Positions 1 through 8,975 of a stretch of DNA of 45,691 nucleotides are shown here, one piece after another; positions within the stretch are counted from its first letter, which is position 1, and every line of letters starts with the position of its first letter. The stretch comes from Paracoccaceae bacterium. GTDB lineage: Bacteria > Pseudomonadota > Alphaproteobacteria > Rhodobacterales > Rhodobacteraceae. The notes under the pieces are model-generated. The model was not told where the DNA came from and ran no database searches. It worked only from the letters and a program-made list of their open reading frames with translations. The DNA is taken from the NCBI GenBank assembly GCA_020630695.1, contig JAHDIS010000030.1:1-45691 (forward strand), in the 5' to 3' direction. Made by a program: the position numbers and the translations under genes.

Positions 1-2
1 CG

Positions 3-479
3 GTTGGCTGGATGCAGGGTCAGCGCGCTGTCATGACCGCCGGTATTGCCATGGGCATCATGTTGATCCCCTTCGTCAGTTCGTTGTCTGACGACATCAT
101 CAACGCGGTGCCGCAATCCATGCGCGATGGATCCTACGGGCTGGGCGCCACGAAATCCGAAACCATCAAGCAGGTGATCCTGCCCGCAGCACTGCCGGGT
201 ATCGTGGGTGCGATCCTGCTCGCGGCCAGCCGGGCGATCGGAGAGACAATGATCGTGGTGCTGGGGGCAGGGGCAGCGGCCCGTTTGTCCCTGAACCCCT
301 TTGAAGCCATGACGACCGTAACGGCCAAGATTGTCAGTCAGCTTACCGGCGATAGCGATTTTGCGTCCCCCGAAGCCTTGGTCGCCTTTGCACTGGGTAT
401 GAGCCTGTTTGTCATGACACTCGGGCTGAATGTCCTCGCGCTTTATATCGTCCGCAAGTACCGGGAGCAGTACGACTGA
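3..479 (+). CDS. pstC: Phosphate ABC transporter permease PstC (3' part)
   Basis: This is the C-terminal part of the inner-membrane PstC subunit, which with PstA forms the channel of the high-affinity phosphate importer. The reading frame is open from the left edge, so the true start lies outside the window. The visible part carries the permease cytoplasmic-loop motif (GSYGLGATKSETIKQVILP) that contacts the PstB ATPase, followed by hydrophobic segments around AIGETMIVVLGAGAA and ALVAFALGMSLFVMTLGLNV. The stop codon overlaps the pstA start by one base (TGATG), so the two are translationally coupled. The order pstC-pstA-pstB-phoU-phoB supports the call. pstS and any Pho box would be to the left and cannot be seen. 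Confidence 0.95.
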   Translation, partial: VGWMQGQRAVMTAGIAMGIMLIPFVSSLSDDIINAVPQSMRDGSYGLGATKSETIKQVILPAALPGIVGAILLAASRAIGETMIVVLGAGAAARLSLNPFEAMTTVTAKIVSQLTGDSDFASPEALVAFALGMSLFVMTLGLNVLALYIVRKYREQYD

Positions 480-1837
480 TGACGGATACCAGCATGCAAC
501 AAACGGGCAAAGCGCCCGTATCCACCAGCTCGCTGCTCGCAGAAGATGCGCGCACCAGAAAACGCAACGCAGCTGAAAAGCGATTCCAGATGTACGGGAT
601 CGCAGCCATCGGCGCGGGGCTGTTCTTTTTGGTTGTGCTGCTGGTGACAATCATCGGATCGGGCGTCGGCGCATTCCAACAGAGTTTCATCACCGTGCCG
701 GTCTATCTGGATGAAGCAAAGCTGGACAAAAAGGGTGAACGCAATCTCGATGATATCAAGAAGGTTTCGACCTTTGGCTACACCCCGCTGATCCAGCAGG
801 CGGTGTTCGACAAGATTGCGGCGCTCAACATTGAAACGCCCCTGACCAAGCGCAAGAACATGAAGGCTTTGTTGTCAGCGTCGGCTGCCGCGCAGGTGCG
901 TGACACGGTGATCGATGATCCAAGCCTGATTGGCCAGACCGTCGAATTTCGGATGTTGGCATCCAGCCGGGTTGATGGCTACCTCAAGGGCCGGGTCCAG
1001 CGCGAGGATGTCGCCCGGGACAAGAACATCGATGCGGAACATCTCGATCTCGTCGATGCTTTTCAGCAAGCCGGGATCATCAAAAAGCAGTTCAACGTGG
1101 ACTTCATTTTGGGGGCCGATGCCTCTGAAAGCCGCCCGGAACAGGCTGGCATGGGTGTTTCTATGCTTGGATCCTTGTTCATGATGGTGGTGGTGCTGGT
1201 TCTGGCCTTGCCGATTGGTGTCGCCGCCTCGATCTATCTTGAGGAATTTGCCCCCAAGAACCGTTGGACCGATCTGATCGAGGTCAATATCTCGAACCTT
1301 GCGGCGGTGCCCTCCATTGTCTTTGGTATCCTTGGTCTGGCTGTCTTTATCCAGTTTGCGCATCTGCCCCAATCGGCGCCCTTGGTGGGCGGTTTGGTTC
1401 TGACGTTGATGACGCTGCCGACGATCATCATCTCGACCCGTGCCTCGCTCAAGGCAGTGCCACCGTCGATCCGGGATGCGGCGCTTGGGGTTGGCGCCTC
1501 GAAAATGCAGTCGGTTTTTCACCATGTTCTTCCGCTGGCGATGCCCGGCATCCTGACCGGTACGATCATCGGTTTGGCGCAGGCACTGGGCGAAACAGCG
1601 CCGCTGCTCCTGATCGGCATGGTGGGCTATATCGCGACCAATGTGCCGGACGGGATTGCCTCGGGCTTTCTCGATCCCAATTCGGCCATGCCGGCGCAAA
1701 TCTACGAATGGGCCAAGCGGGCAGACCCGGCCTATTATGAGCGGGCATGGGGCGGGATCATCATCTTGCTGGTCTTCCTGCTGACCATGAACATCATCGC
1801 CATTTTGCTGCGCCGTCGCTTTGAGCGCCGCTGGTAG
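479..1837 (+). CDS. pstA: Phosphate ABC transporter permease PstA, long alphaproteobacterial form
   Basis: PstA is the second membrane subunit of the phosphate importer. At 452 residues it is much longer than the roughly 300-residue E. coli protein. The extra length is N-terminal: a cytoplasmic tail of about 38 residues, a first membrane segment near 40-62, then about 160 soluble residues before the second membrane segment near 230. This matches the DUF3333-type extension known in alphaproteobacterial PstA. The permease loop motif [17 protein letters not shown] and the following [11 protein letters not shown] are intact. It overlaps pstC by one base and is followed 35 bases later by pstB. The role of the extension is not established. 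Confidence 0.95.
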   Translation: MTDTSMQQTGKAPVSTSSLLAEDARTRKRNAAEKRFQMYGIAAIGAGLFFLVVLLVTIIGSGVGAFQQSFITVPVYLDEAKLDKKGERNLDDIKKVSTFGYTPLIQQAVFDKIAALNIETPLTKRKNMKALLSASAAAQVRDTVIDDPSLIGQTVEFRMLASSRVDGYLKGRVQREDVARDKNIDAEHLDLVDAFQQAGIIKKQFNVDFILGADASESRPEQAGMGVSMLGSLFMMVVVLVLALPIGVAASIYLEEFAPKNRWTDLIEVNISNLAAVPSIVFGILGLAVFIQFAHLPQSAPLVGGLVLTLMTLPTIIISTRASLKAVPPSIRDAALGVGASKMQSVFHHVLPLAMPGILTGTIIGLAQALGETAPLLLIGMVGYIATNVPDGIASGFLDPNSAMPAQIYEWAKRADPAYYERAWGGIIILLVFLLTMNIIAILLRRRFERRW

Positions 1838-1872
1838 GCACTTCGCCATATCTTCGCGCCGGAGGGGCCACT

Positions 1873-2673
1873 ATGTATGACACAACGACGACGACCGGAA
1901 AGGACATCAGCGTGACCGATGTTAAGATTTCAGCGCGCGACGTGCAGGTTTACTATGCCGACAATCACGCCATCAAGGATGTCACCGTCGACATCGAAGA
2001 TAAGACGGTCACAGCCTTTATCGGCCCGTCCGGTTGCGGAAAATCCACGTTTCTGCGGTGTTTGAACCGGATGAATGACACCATCGATATCTGCCGTGTT
2101 GAGGGCAAAATCGAGATCGATGGTGAGGATATCTACGACAAACGGATCGATCCGGTGCAACTGCGGGCCAAGGTCGGGATGGTGTTTCAGAAACCAAACC
2201 CTTTTCCAAAGTCGATCTACGACAACGTGGCCTATGGTCCCCGTATTCACGGGATGGCCAAGAACAAGGCCGATCTGGACGAGATCGTTGAAAAGGCTCT
2301 GCGGCGCGGTGCGATCTGGGACGAGGTCAAGGACCGCCTGGATGCGCCGGGAACGGGGCTCTCTGGTGGTCAGCAGCAGCGTCTGTGCATCGCGCGGGCT
2401 GTGGCGACCGAGCCTGAGGTGCTCCTGATGGACGAGCCGTGTTCGGCCCTTGATCCGATTGCCACAGAACTGGTCGAAAACCTGATCGCCGACCTGCAGC
2501 AGAACTATTCGGTGGTGATCGTCACCCACTCGATGCAGCAGGCCAGCCGGGTGAGCCAACGCACAGCGTATTTCCACCTTGGCGAGATCGTGGAATATGG
2601 TGACACCGCGCAGATTTTCACCAACCCGCAGGACCAGCGGACGGAAAACTACATCACCGGGCGGATTGGATAA
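1873..2673 (+). CDS. pstB: Phosphate ABC transporter ATP-binding protein PstB
   Basis: This is the cytoplasmic ATPase that drives phosphate import through PstC/PstA. It has a full set of ABC motifs: Walker [11 protein letters not shown]-loop VFQKPNPFP, signature LSGGQQQR, Walker [13 protein letters not shown], and the switch histidine in IVTHSMQQ. The [11 protein letters not shown] block and the CSALDP signature are typical of PstB rather than other ABC ATPases. The ATG is preceded by a strong GGAGGGG ribosome site. The protein has 266 residues. An in-frame GTG at 1912 would give a shorter N-terminus but lacks such a site. phoU starts four bases after the stop. Confidence 0.97.
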   Translation: MYDTTTTTGKDISVTDVKISARDVQVYYADNHAIKDVTVDIEDKTVTAFIGPSGCGKSTFLRCLNRMNDTIDICRVEGKIEIDGEDIYDKRIDPVQLRAKVGMVFQKPNPFPKSIYDNVAYGPRIHGMAKNKADLDEIVEKALRRGAIWDEVKDRLDAPGTGLSGGQQQRLCIARAVATEPEVLLMDEPCSALDPIATELVENLIADLQQNYSVVIVTHSMQQASRVSQRTAYFHLGEIVEYGDTAQIFTNPQDQRTENYITGRIG

Positions 2674-2677
2674 GCAG

Positions 2678-3421
2678 ATGAACACTTCCCCACATATTTC
2701 CCGCGCGTTTGATCGCGATCTCGAAGCCATTCAGGCCAAAATCATGAAAATGGGCGGTCTGGTTGAAGTTGCTATTCGCAATGCTGGTATTGCTCTGGAA
2801 ACCCGAGACATTGAACTGGGGGAACAGGTTCGCGCTGGTGACAAGGCGATCGATATTCTGGAGGAACAGATCAATGAGGATTGTGCCCGTGTGATCGCGC
2901 TGCGCGCACCCGCCGCGATCGATTTGCGTGTCATCCTGTCGGTGATGAAGATTGCCGGAAACCTTGAGCGGATCGGGGACTACGCAAAGAACATCGCCAA
3001 GCGCACCTCGGTGCTTGTCCAGCAACCAGCGGTGGGGGAAACCGGCATTTCGCTGCGCCGTCTTGCGCGCGACGTGGACCGGATGCTCAAGGACGCGCTG
3101 GACAGCTATATTCAGCGAGACGACGCGCTGGCGCTCGATGTAATCGATCGCGACCGTGAAGTGGACCAGATGTACAACACGTTGTTTCGCGAGTTTCTGA
3201 CCTTCATGCTCGAAGACCCGCGCAACATCACCGCCTGTATGCACCTGCATTTCATTGCCAAGAATATAGAACGCATGGGCGATCATGTGACATCAATTGC
3301 CGAACAGGTTGTCTTTCTGACCACCGGGGAAAAGCCCGATGAGACGCGGGTCAAAATGGACCGTACCTCGGTTGATGCTCAAATGAGCGACCCTCAGGCC
3401 CTGGGTCTGGGCGAGGAATAA
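2678..3421 (+). CDS. phoU: Phosphate signalling protein PhoU
   Basis: PhoU is the peripheral helical protein that couples the Pst transporter to control of PhoB phosphorylation and limits phosphate uptake. The 247-residue protein starts at the ATG four bases after pstB; the frame is open further upstream inside pstB, but MNTSPHISRAFDRDLE is the normal N-terminus. Two copies of the metal-binding three-helix repeat are visible, each with the acidic motif: LERIGDYAKNIAKR in the first half and IERMGDHVTSIAEQ in the second. It lies between pstB and phoB, as in most proteobacteria. Confidence 0.96.
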   Translation: MNTSPHISRAFDRDLEAIQAKIMKMGGLVEVAIRNAGIALETRDIELGEQVRAGDKAIDILEEQINEDCARVIALRAPAAIDLRVILSVMKIAGNLERIGDYAKNIAKRTSVLVQQPAVGETGISLRRLARDVDRMLKDALDSYIQRDDALALDVIDRDREVDQMYNTLFREFLTFMLEDPRNITACMHLHFIAKNIERMGDHVTSIAEQVVFLTTGEKPDETRVKMDRTSVDAQMSDPQALGLGEE

Positions 3422-3424
3422 TCC

Positions 3425-4114
3425 ATGAGTGCGACAAGCCCACTGGTGCTGGTGGTTGAGGACGAACCGGCACAACGTGAGGTGCTGGGCTACAATCTTG
3501 AGGCCGAGGGCTTTAGGGTTGCCAGGGCCGCGGACGGCGAAGAAGGTCTGCTGCTGCTGGACGAGGAAACACCGGACATCATTGTACTAGACTGGATGCT
3601 CCCGACCGTTTCGGGGATTGAGGTCTGCAGGCAGATCAAAACCAGATCAGACACCCGCGGTATCCCGGTGATCATGTTGTCTGCACGCTCTGAAGAAGTC
3701 GACAAGGTGCGCGGTCTTGAAACCGGTGCGGACGACTACGTTGTCAAACCCTACTCGGTGGCCGAACTGATTGCCCGCGTGCGGGCGCAATTGCGGCGGG
3801 CCCGGCCAGCTGCGGTCGGGGTCATGCTCGAATTTGAAGACATCATGCTCGATCCTGAAACCCACCGTGTGACACGGGCGGGAATCGCGCTCAAACTTGG
3901 GCCCACCGAATACAGGTTGCTGGCTCATTTCATGGAAAAGCCGGGGCGCGTTTACAGCCGGGAACAATTGCTGGACCGGGTTTGGGGCAGGGACATCTAT
4001 GTCGACACACGCACCGTTGATGTTCATATCGGCCGCCTTAGAAAAGCGCTCTGCGCCAATGGTGGTGACGATCCGCTGCGTACCGTGCGCGGTGCGGGAT
4101 ACGCCTTGGGTTAG
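3425..4114 (+). CDS. phoB: Phosphate regulon response regulator PhoB
   Basis: This OmpR-family response regulator activates phosphate-starvation genes by binding Pho boxes. The 229-residue protein has a receiver domain (residues about 7-120) with the acidic pair in VVEDEPA, the phosphoacceptor Asp56 in IIVLDWMLP, and the conserved lysine in DDYVVKPYS. A winged-helix DNA-binding domain follows (about 133-228), with the recognition region RTVDVHIGRLRKAL and the terminal GAGYAL. Position three bases after phoU in the pst operon distinguishes it from other OmpR regulators. No phoR kinase is found in the window; in this group it is commonly upstream of pstC. Confidence 0.95.
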   Translation: MSATSPLVLVVEDEPAQREVLGYNLEAEGFRVARAADGEEGLLLLDEETPDIIVLDWMLPTVSGIEVCRQIKTRSDTRGIPVIMLSARSEEVDKVRGLETGADDYVVKPYSVAELIARVRAQLRRARPAAVGVMLEFEDIMLDPETHRVTRAGIALKLGPTEYRLLAHFMEKPGRVYSREQLLDRVWGRDIYVDTRTVDVHIGRLRKALCANGGDDPLRTVRGAGYALG

Positions 4115-4201
4115 ATCCTATTGCCCGGGCGGCAAAATCTGCTTGAAATTCAGATCACGGGCGTCAACTCTTGGCCGGTCGGGACAACAACAAGGGTTGG
4201 G

Positions 4202-5503
4202 ATGATGCGTATCCTGTTTGGTTTACTGGGCTTTCTGGCTTTTGCGAATGTCGCGGCTGCACATGAAGTGCGGCCAGCCATTGGTGATATGTCCGTGGCG
4301 GATGGCAAGCTGAGCCTGTCGCTGCAACTGAATGCCGAAGCGTTGTTGGCTGGCATTGATCTGGAAGGTGTCGAAGATACCAATGACACCGACGGGTCCG
4401 ACCAAGTGGATGCTTTGCGTGCGCTTGCGCCCGAGGTGCTGGCTGAACGCCTGCGTGCCTTTGCACCCGAGCTGTCCGACGGTTTGGCCGCCAAGGCGGG
4501 CGGCACGGCCCTGACGCTTGCGCTGAGCGAAGTCGACGTCGATGAGATTGGCAATGTCGAGCTGCCACGGGACAGCCGCGTGCGCCTTGAAGCAGCGCTG
4601 CCCGAAGGCACTCAGAGCGTTGAGATCAGCTGGCCTGCCAGCTACGGCACGCTGATTTTGCGGCAGGTCGGGGTTGAGGACGGCTATACCGGCTATTTGG
4701 CGGGGCAAAGCAGCGGTCCAATCGCCGTTGAAGGTGGTGATGCAAAAGGGGCCTGGGCCACATTCGGGTCATATATCCCGGTCGGTTTCGACCATATCCT
4801 GCCCAAGGGTCTGGATCATATCCTGTTCGTGCTGGGCCTGTTTCTGTTGTCGACGCATCTTGGAACGCTGATTTGGCAGGTATCAGCCTTTACGCTGGCT
4901 CATACAGTGACATTGGCGCTTGGCGCCTTGGGCTATGTGAATATTCCCGGCTCTATCGTCGAGCCGATCATTGCCGCTTCGATTGTCTATGTTGCCGTCG
5001 AGAATATCGTTTCGGACAAGCTGCACAAATGGCGGCCCTTGGTGATTTTCGTGTTCGGCTTGCTGCACGGGTTGGGTTTTGCATCGGTCCTGGGCGACTT
5101 TGGTCTGCCGGAAGGGCAATTCATTCCGGCCTTGATCGGCTTTAACATCGGCGTCGAAATCGGGCAGCTGACCGTCATTGCAATCGCGTTCCTTCTGGTG
5201 GCACTGGCTCAGCGGGTGGATCGCGGCGAAGCGGATGTGCGTACGGGGCAAATCACCTATGGCGTCTTGGCTGTGGCCTTTGTTGCGCTCGGCTTTGTCT
5301 TGAACGGTCCAGGCTTTGTCCAGACGATGGGCGCAGGCGCTCCGGTGTTCTTCTGGCCGCTGGCGGCCGTTGCCGGGCTTTGTGTGCTCTCGGCCAGCTT
5401 CATCGATCATCTGGATGCCTACCGCAAATTCGTGGCGGTTCCCGCATCTTGCGGCATCGCACTGGTTGGCGCCTATTGGTTCGTTGAGCGCGTCTTCCTG
5501 TAA
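4202..5503 (+). CDS. HupE/UreJ-family membrane protein with periplasmic N-terminal domain
   Basis: A 433-residue exported and membrane-embedded protein. The start is taken at 4202 (or the adjacent ATG at 4205) because AGGGTTGGG lies just upstream and the product then opens with a signal peptide ending VAAA before HEVRP. Residues about 21-190 form a soluble extracytoplasmic region. The C-terminal half holds six to eight membrane segments with HupE/UreJ_2 signatures: GLDHILFVLG, SAFTLAHTVTLA, LLHGLGFASVLG and FNIGVEIGQL. HupE/UreJ relatives transport nickel or cobalt, and the repeated histidines fit metal handling, but the substrate of this branch is unknown. No hydrogenase or urease gene is nearby. 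It follows phoB by 87 bases on the same strand. Confidence 0.8.
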   Translation: MMRILFGLLGFLAFANVAAAHEVRPAIGDMSVADGKLSLSLQLNAEALLAGIDLEGVEDTNDTDGSDQVDALRALAPEVLAERLRAFAPELSDGLAAKAGGTALTLALSEVDVDEIGNVELPRDSRVRLEAALPEGTQSVEISWPASYGTLILRQVGVEDGYTGYLAGQSSGPIAVEGGDAKGAWATFGSYIPVGFDHILPKGLDHILFVLGLFLLSTHLGTLIWQVSAFTLAHTVTLALGALGYVNIPGSIVEPIIAASIVYVAVENIVSDKLHKWRPLVIFVFGLLHGLGFASVLGDFGLPEGQFIPALIGFNIGVEIGQLTVIAIAFLLVALAQRVDRGEADVRTGQITYGVLAVAFVALGFVLNGPGFVQTMGAGAPVFFWPLAAVAGLCVLSASFIDHLDAYRKFVAVPASCGIALVGAYWFVERVFL

Positions 5504-5520
5504 GCGTGACATGAATGCGT

Positions 5521-5543
5521 TGGGCCAGCGCTGGGTTGGCCCA
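5521..5543. terminator. Possible hairpin between convergent genes
   Basis: A perfect 7-bp stem (TGGGCCA/TGGCCCA) with a 9-base loop lies 17 bases after the HupE-like gene and just before the 3' end of the convergent hydrolase gene. No clean T tract follows, so a terminator role is only suggested by position. Confidence 0.35.
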
Positions 5544-5572
5544 TCAATCCCTTTTCCGATAACGCGCTGTCG

Positions 5573-6292
5573 TTAGGCGGCAAAGAAATCCGAGAGAACC
5601 GTGTTGAACAACGCGGGCTTTTCCATGTGCGGAGAATGCGCGCAGTTTGGAATGACCGCCAAGCTTGCATTGGGCAGCGTCCGCCAAAGCTGTTCGGTTT
5701 GGCTCCAGGGGTAGGTGCGATCATGATCGCCCCAAACAACCAGAGTATGCGCTTCTAGTGTCGGCAGGTTTTCTGTGCCGTTCCACTGGTTCATCGCATC
5801 CAGCCCGCTGAGGATCGCGTCGATGTGACTGCGCTCTGCAATCTGGGCGCAGGCGTTATAGGCCAGTGATTTGTCGCGCTCCAGAAACCAGGTTGCCGAG
5901 ATTCGTCGGGCCGTAGCAGTCGCTCCATCCGCCAGCGCGCGCTGCTTGGATGTTTCGATGGTTTCAAACCGGCCGGGCAAAACGCCCTGAGCACCGGTCC
6001 CATACAGAACCAGTTGCGCCACCCGGTTGGGCGCCTGAGCGACCATATCCTGAGCGATCATTCCGCCCATGGAATGCCCCACGAGATGAAAGCGCGTTAT
6101 GCCCTGATCCTTCAATTCCTGCAGAACCCATGCCGCATAGGCGTCGATGCTGCTGAGAGGTTTGAGGTGGGCATTGTCACCAAAGCCCGGCAGGTCGAGC
6201 GTGACCATCGGAGCGCCTTCAAAGGCGTCCTGCTGCGCGGCCCATTGTTTGCTGCCGCCCATGAACCCGTGAACGAAAACGACCGGTATCAT
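5573..6292 (-). CDS. Alpha/beta-fold hydrolase
   Basis: A 239-residue cytoplasmic hydrolase with a complete catalytic set: oxyanion-hole region VVFVHGFMGG at the N-terminus, nucleophile Ser74 in GHSMGG, Asp191 in WGDHDRTYP and His219 in NCAHSPHMEKP. It resembles esterases and carboxylester/thioester hydrolases of the MhpC/BioH type; the sequence does not reveal the substrate. Its start overlaps the end of the ABC permease gene by four bases (ATGA), so it is the last gene of the quaternary-amine-type transporter operon. I infer that it may act on the imported compound, for example an ester of a choline-like solute, but this is not shown. Confidence 0.85.
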   Translation of the reverse strand: MIPVVFVHGFMGGSKQWAAQQDAFEGAPMVTLDLPGFGDNAHLKPLSSIDAYAAWVLQELKDQGITRFHLVGHSMGGMIAQDMVAQAPNRVAQLVLYGTGAQGVLPGRFETIETSKQRALADGATATARRISATWFLERDKSLAYNACAQIAERSHIDAILSGLDAMNQWNGTENLPTLEAHTLVVWGDHDRTYPWSQTEQLWRTLPNASLAVIPNCAHSPHMEKPALFNTVLSDFFAA

Positions 6293-7842
6293 CTGCGGCC
6301 GCCCTGAACGATCCGGTCAAGGATCATTGCACAGAACAGGATGGAGAAGCCTGCAAGAATACCTTGACCCACGTTTGCATATTGCAGCGCTTCCAGAACG
6401 TCTTCGCCCAGACCTTTGGCGCCGATCAGCGAGGCAACAACAACCATGGCCAGCGATAGCATGATGGTCTGATTGATGCCCGCCCGGATTGAGGGGCTGG
6501 CCAGCGGCAAATCCACCTTGGTCAGCAGATACCATTTGTTTGCACCGAAACTGATGGCAGCTTCGCGGACGCTTTCCGGCACGCCGCGCAGGCCCAGCAC
6601 AGTCAGTCGCACCACGGGGGTCCCACCAAAGATCATGGTGGTGACGACAGCCGCAGGCTTGCCTGTTCCGAAAAAGGCAATCACGGGGATCATGAAAACA
6701 AAGGCTGGCATGGTCTGCATGAAATCCATGATCGGTTGGATGAAGGAATAAAACCGCGGGCGGCGGGCCGCAAACATGCCCAGAGGGATGCCGATTATGA
6801 TCGACAGGCACGCAGCGGTGCCCAGCAGAGCCAGAGTTGTCATGGCCTTTTCCCAAAAGCCCAGCAATCCCATGTAGGCAAGAAACGCACCGGAATAGAT
6901 CGCCATGCGCACCCCGGCGGTTAGCCATGTCAAAAGCACGATCAGTGCGGCAATGACGATCCATGGCGTGCTGACAAACACCAGTTCCAACGCGTCGAGC
7001 ACCAGCCGGATACAATAGGTGATTGCATCGAACAGGGCCTCTCCGTTCAGAACGGCCCAATTGAAGAAGGCCTCAACCCCATCAATGCTGACCAGCCGGA
7101 TGTCCGGATCTGTCGGAAAATCGCTGAGCAGCGAGAACCGGCCCGGAAAGGAATAGTGCAGCATTGCGGCTGATACGATCAGAACCATGAAGACGGCGCT
7201 GAAGACGATCTGTGAGACAGGCATGCCGGATCGAACGCTCCGGTCGGACAGCCATTCGGAGAACCGCGCTTCCAGCGCCCAGTTCGCCATGAAGGCCTGC
7301 ACCAGTTTGACGACAATAAGAATGGCCAGACCGGTCATCGCGATCGAGGGTCCTTCGGCGGCCAAGGCCTCGGCCTCGGCGCGGATACCGCCGATATTGG
7401 CCTCAAGCGAGTCCACGGTGCGCTGGTAGACATCGACCTTGTCAGAATTGGTTTCGATGGCCGAAGCCAGCTGTTGCTTGCGCAGCTCCAAGGTTCCTTC
7501 GATCGATGCGATCCGGGCCATGGCGTCGGCGGCCAGATCTCCGAAAAGGCCGCGGGCAATCTGAACGAACCCCAAAGCTTCGAGGATCAAAAAGGGCAGG
7601 GCCCAGTTCCACAATCCACGCGCGCCGAACCAGATCGGACCGAAGAGGCCCGCCATAAAGTTGAATGTCGCCGTGAACGAGGCGGAGGCACCAATCTTGT
7701 CGAACATACGGATGTAGTAGTCCGGACTGGTGCGCACAAAGGTGCGGATGTTTTCGCGTCGCTCTTCGGCATAGGCCACTGCCGCATCCGATGATGTGTC
7801 TTCAAGCGGGTTCACACCAAGATCGCTGTTTTCTTGGGTCAT
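6289..7842 (-). CDS. ABC transporter permease, ProW/OpuAB type, with an N-terminal membrane and coiled-coil extension
   Basis: The membrane subunit of a betaine/choline/TMAO-class importer. Its C-terminal part is the usual binding-protein-dependent permease: IIIGIPLGMFAARRP, the ATPase-coupling loop VREAAISFGANKWYLLTKV, and a final segment ending MILDRIVQGGRR. At 517 residues it is far longer than a plain ProW core. Residues about 40-100 form a membrane module whose motif FNFMAGLFGPIWFGARGLW resembles DUF2628, followed by a charged heptad-like stretch (about 103-165) and further membrane segments. Long permeases are known for TMAO (TmoW) and related importers of Roseobacter-group bacteria. 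It overlaps the ATPase gene upstream and the hydrolase gene downstream by four bases each. Confidence 0.88.
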   Translation of the reverse strand: MTQENSDLGVNPLEDTSSDAAVAYAEERRENIRTFVRTSPDYYIRMFDKIGASASFTATFNFMAGLFGPIWFGARGLWNWALPFLILEALGFVQIARGLFGDLAADAMARIASIEGTLELRKQQLASAIETNSDKVDVYQRTVDSLEANIGGIRAEAEALAAEGPSIAMTGLAILIVVKLVQAFMANWALEARFSEWLSDRSVRSGMPVSQIVFSAVFMVLIVSAAMLHYSFPGRFSLLSDFPTDPDIRLVSIDGVEAFFNWAVLNGEALFDAITYCIRLVLDALELVFVSTPWIVIAALIVLLTWLTAGVRMAIYSGAFLAYMGLLGFWEKAMTTLALLGTAACLSIIIGIPLGMFAARRPRFYSFIQPIMDFMQTMPAFVFMIPVIAFFGTGKPAAVVTTMIFGGTPVVRLTVLGLRGVPESVREAAISFGANKWYLLTKVDLPLASPSIRAGINQTIMLSLAMVVVASLIGAKGLGEDVLEALQYANVGQGILAGFSILFCAMILDRIVQGGRR

Positions 7843-8894
7843 GATACTTCTGTCCCTTCAATCACGGTGCGCAACAGATCGGCGCGGGTGATGATGCCGA
7901 GGTCCTTGCCGTCTTTTTCGACGACAATGGGGTTGTCGTCATCAATGGCCATGTTGATCAGAGTGCTGAGCGTTTCATCCGGACCGACCCGCAAGGCTTG
8001 GGCCGCAAGAGGGCCATTTTTGGCGACATGGTCCTCAATCGGTTGCATGACCGCATGGGCGTGAACGACCTTGAGCCGCGAGATGCCGGCGACAAAGTCG
8101 GCGACGTAGTCATCGGCCGGATCCATCACGATGTCTTCGGCGGTGCCGATCTGGACCATCTGGCCGTCACGCATGATGGCAATACGGTCACCGATGCGAA
8201 CCGCTTCGTCCAGATCGTGCGTGATAAAGATCGTCGTCTTTTTCAAGATCTTGCTGAGTCTGATGAATTCGTCCTGCAATTGGCGCCGGATCAACGGATC
8301 AAGCGCGGAAAACGGCTCGTCCATCAGCAGAACGTCAGGATTGGCCGCCAAGGCGCGGGCGAGACCCACACGCTGCTGCATGCCGCCGGATAATTCATGC
8401 GCAAACTTGGCACCCCATGCGCCCAGTTCAACAATATCGAGGATCGCAGCGGCCTGACGCATGCGTTCGTTCTTGGGCACCTGCCGGATTTCCAGAGGCA
8501 TGGCCACATTGTCCAGAACCGAGCGGTGCGGCATCAAGGCAAAGTTCTGAAAAACCATGCCGATCTTCTGATTACGAAACTTCTGAAGCGCCCTTGGACC
8601 AAGGCCCATCACGTCAGTGCCTTCGATTTCGATGCGGCCCGCCGTCGGTTCAAGCAAACGATTGAAGTGACGCACCAACGTGGACTTGCCACTGCCGGAC
8701 AGGCCCATGATGCAAAAAATCTCGCCACGGTTTACTGACAGGCTGACGTCCGCGACGCCTACGACGGCGTTGTATTCGGACAAGACCTGAGCCTTGGTCA
8801 ACCCACGCTCGCGGACCGCACGCAGGGCATCTTCGGCGCGTGCCCCGAATATCTTCCAAACATTGGAAATCTCAACGACGGTGTCCTGAGCCAT
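7839..8894 (-). CDS. ABC transporter ATP-binding protein, ProV/OpuAA type
   Basis: The ATPase of the osmolyte-type importer, 351 residues. The start is placed at the ATG of MAQDTVVEIS, since an upstream in-frame ATG has poorer spacing from a ribosome site. Motifs are Walker A GLSGSGKST, Q-loop VFQNFALMPH, signature ELSGGMQQR, Walker B DVLLMDEPFSALD and the switch histidine FITHDLDEA. The N-terminal segment with TKAQVLSEY and the PHRSVLDNVAMPLE block are typical of ProV. A C-terminal CBS-like region (about 275-345) contains LGIITRADLLRTV; in OpuA such domains sense ionic strength. It follows the binding-protein gene after an 81-base gap that holds a hairpin. Confidence 0.9.
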   Translation of the reverse strand: MAQDTVVEISNVWKIFGARAEDALRAVRERGLTKAQVLSEYNAVVGVADVSLSVNRGEIFCIMGLSGSGKSTLVRHFNRLLEPTAGRIEIEGTDVMGLGPRALQKFRNQKIGMVFQNFALMPHRSVLDNVAMPLEIRQVPKNERMRQAAAILDIVELGAWGAKFAHELSGGMQQRVGLARALAANPDVLLMDEPFSALDPLIRRQLQDEFIRLSKILKKTTIFITHDLDEAVRIGDRIAIMRDGQMVQIGTAEDIVMDPADDYVADFVAGISRLKVVHAHAVMQPIEDHVAKNGPLAAQALRVGPDETLSTLINMAIDDDNPIVVEKDGKDLGIITRADLLRTVIEGTEVS

Positions 8895-8931
8895 GTCGCA
8901 TCTCTTTTTCAAAATAAGAGGGGAGGAGAAT

Positions 8932-8960
8932 GCGGCACCGACGTAACCAGCCGGTGCCGC
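8932..8960 (-). other. Intercistronic stem-loop after the binding-protein gene
   Basis: A perfect 9-bp inverted repeat (GCGGCACCG/CGGTGCCGC) with an 11-base loop lies between the end of the solute-binding-protein gene and the ATPase start. There is no T tract, so it probably protects or partly limits the transcript so that more binding protein than ATPase is made, as known for other binding-protein operons. Confidence 0.55.
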
Positions 8961-8975
8961 GGGTTCACTGAGAGA

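Noticed and set aside
875-1849. Long minus-strand frame of 324 codons opposite pstA
   Set aside because: It is an antisense shadow of a clear pstA gene, rich in His/Arg/Gln, without a recognisable domain.
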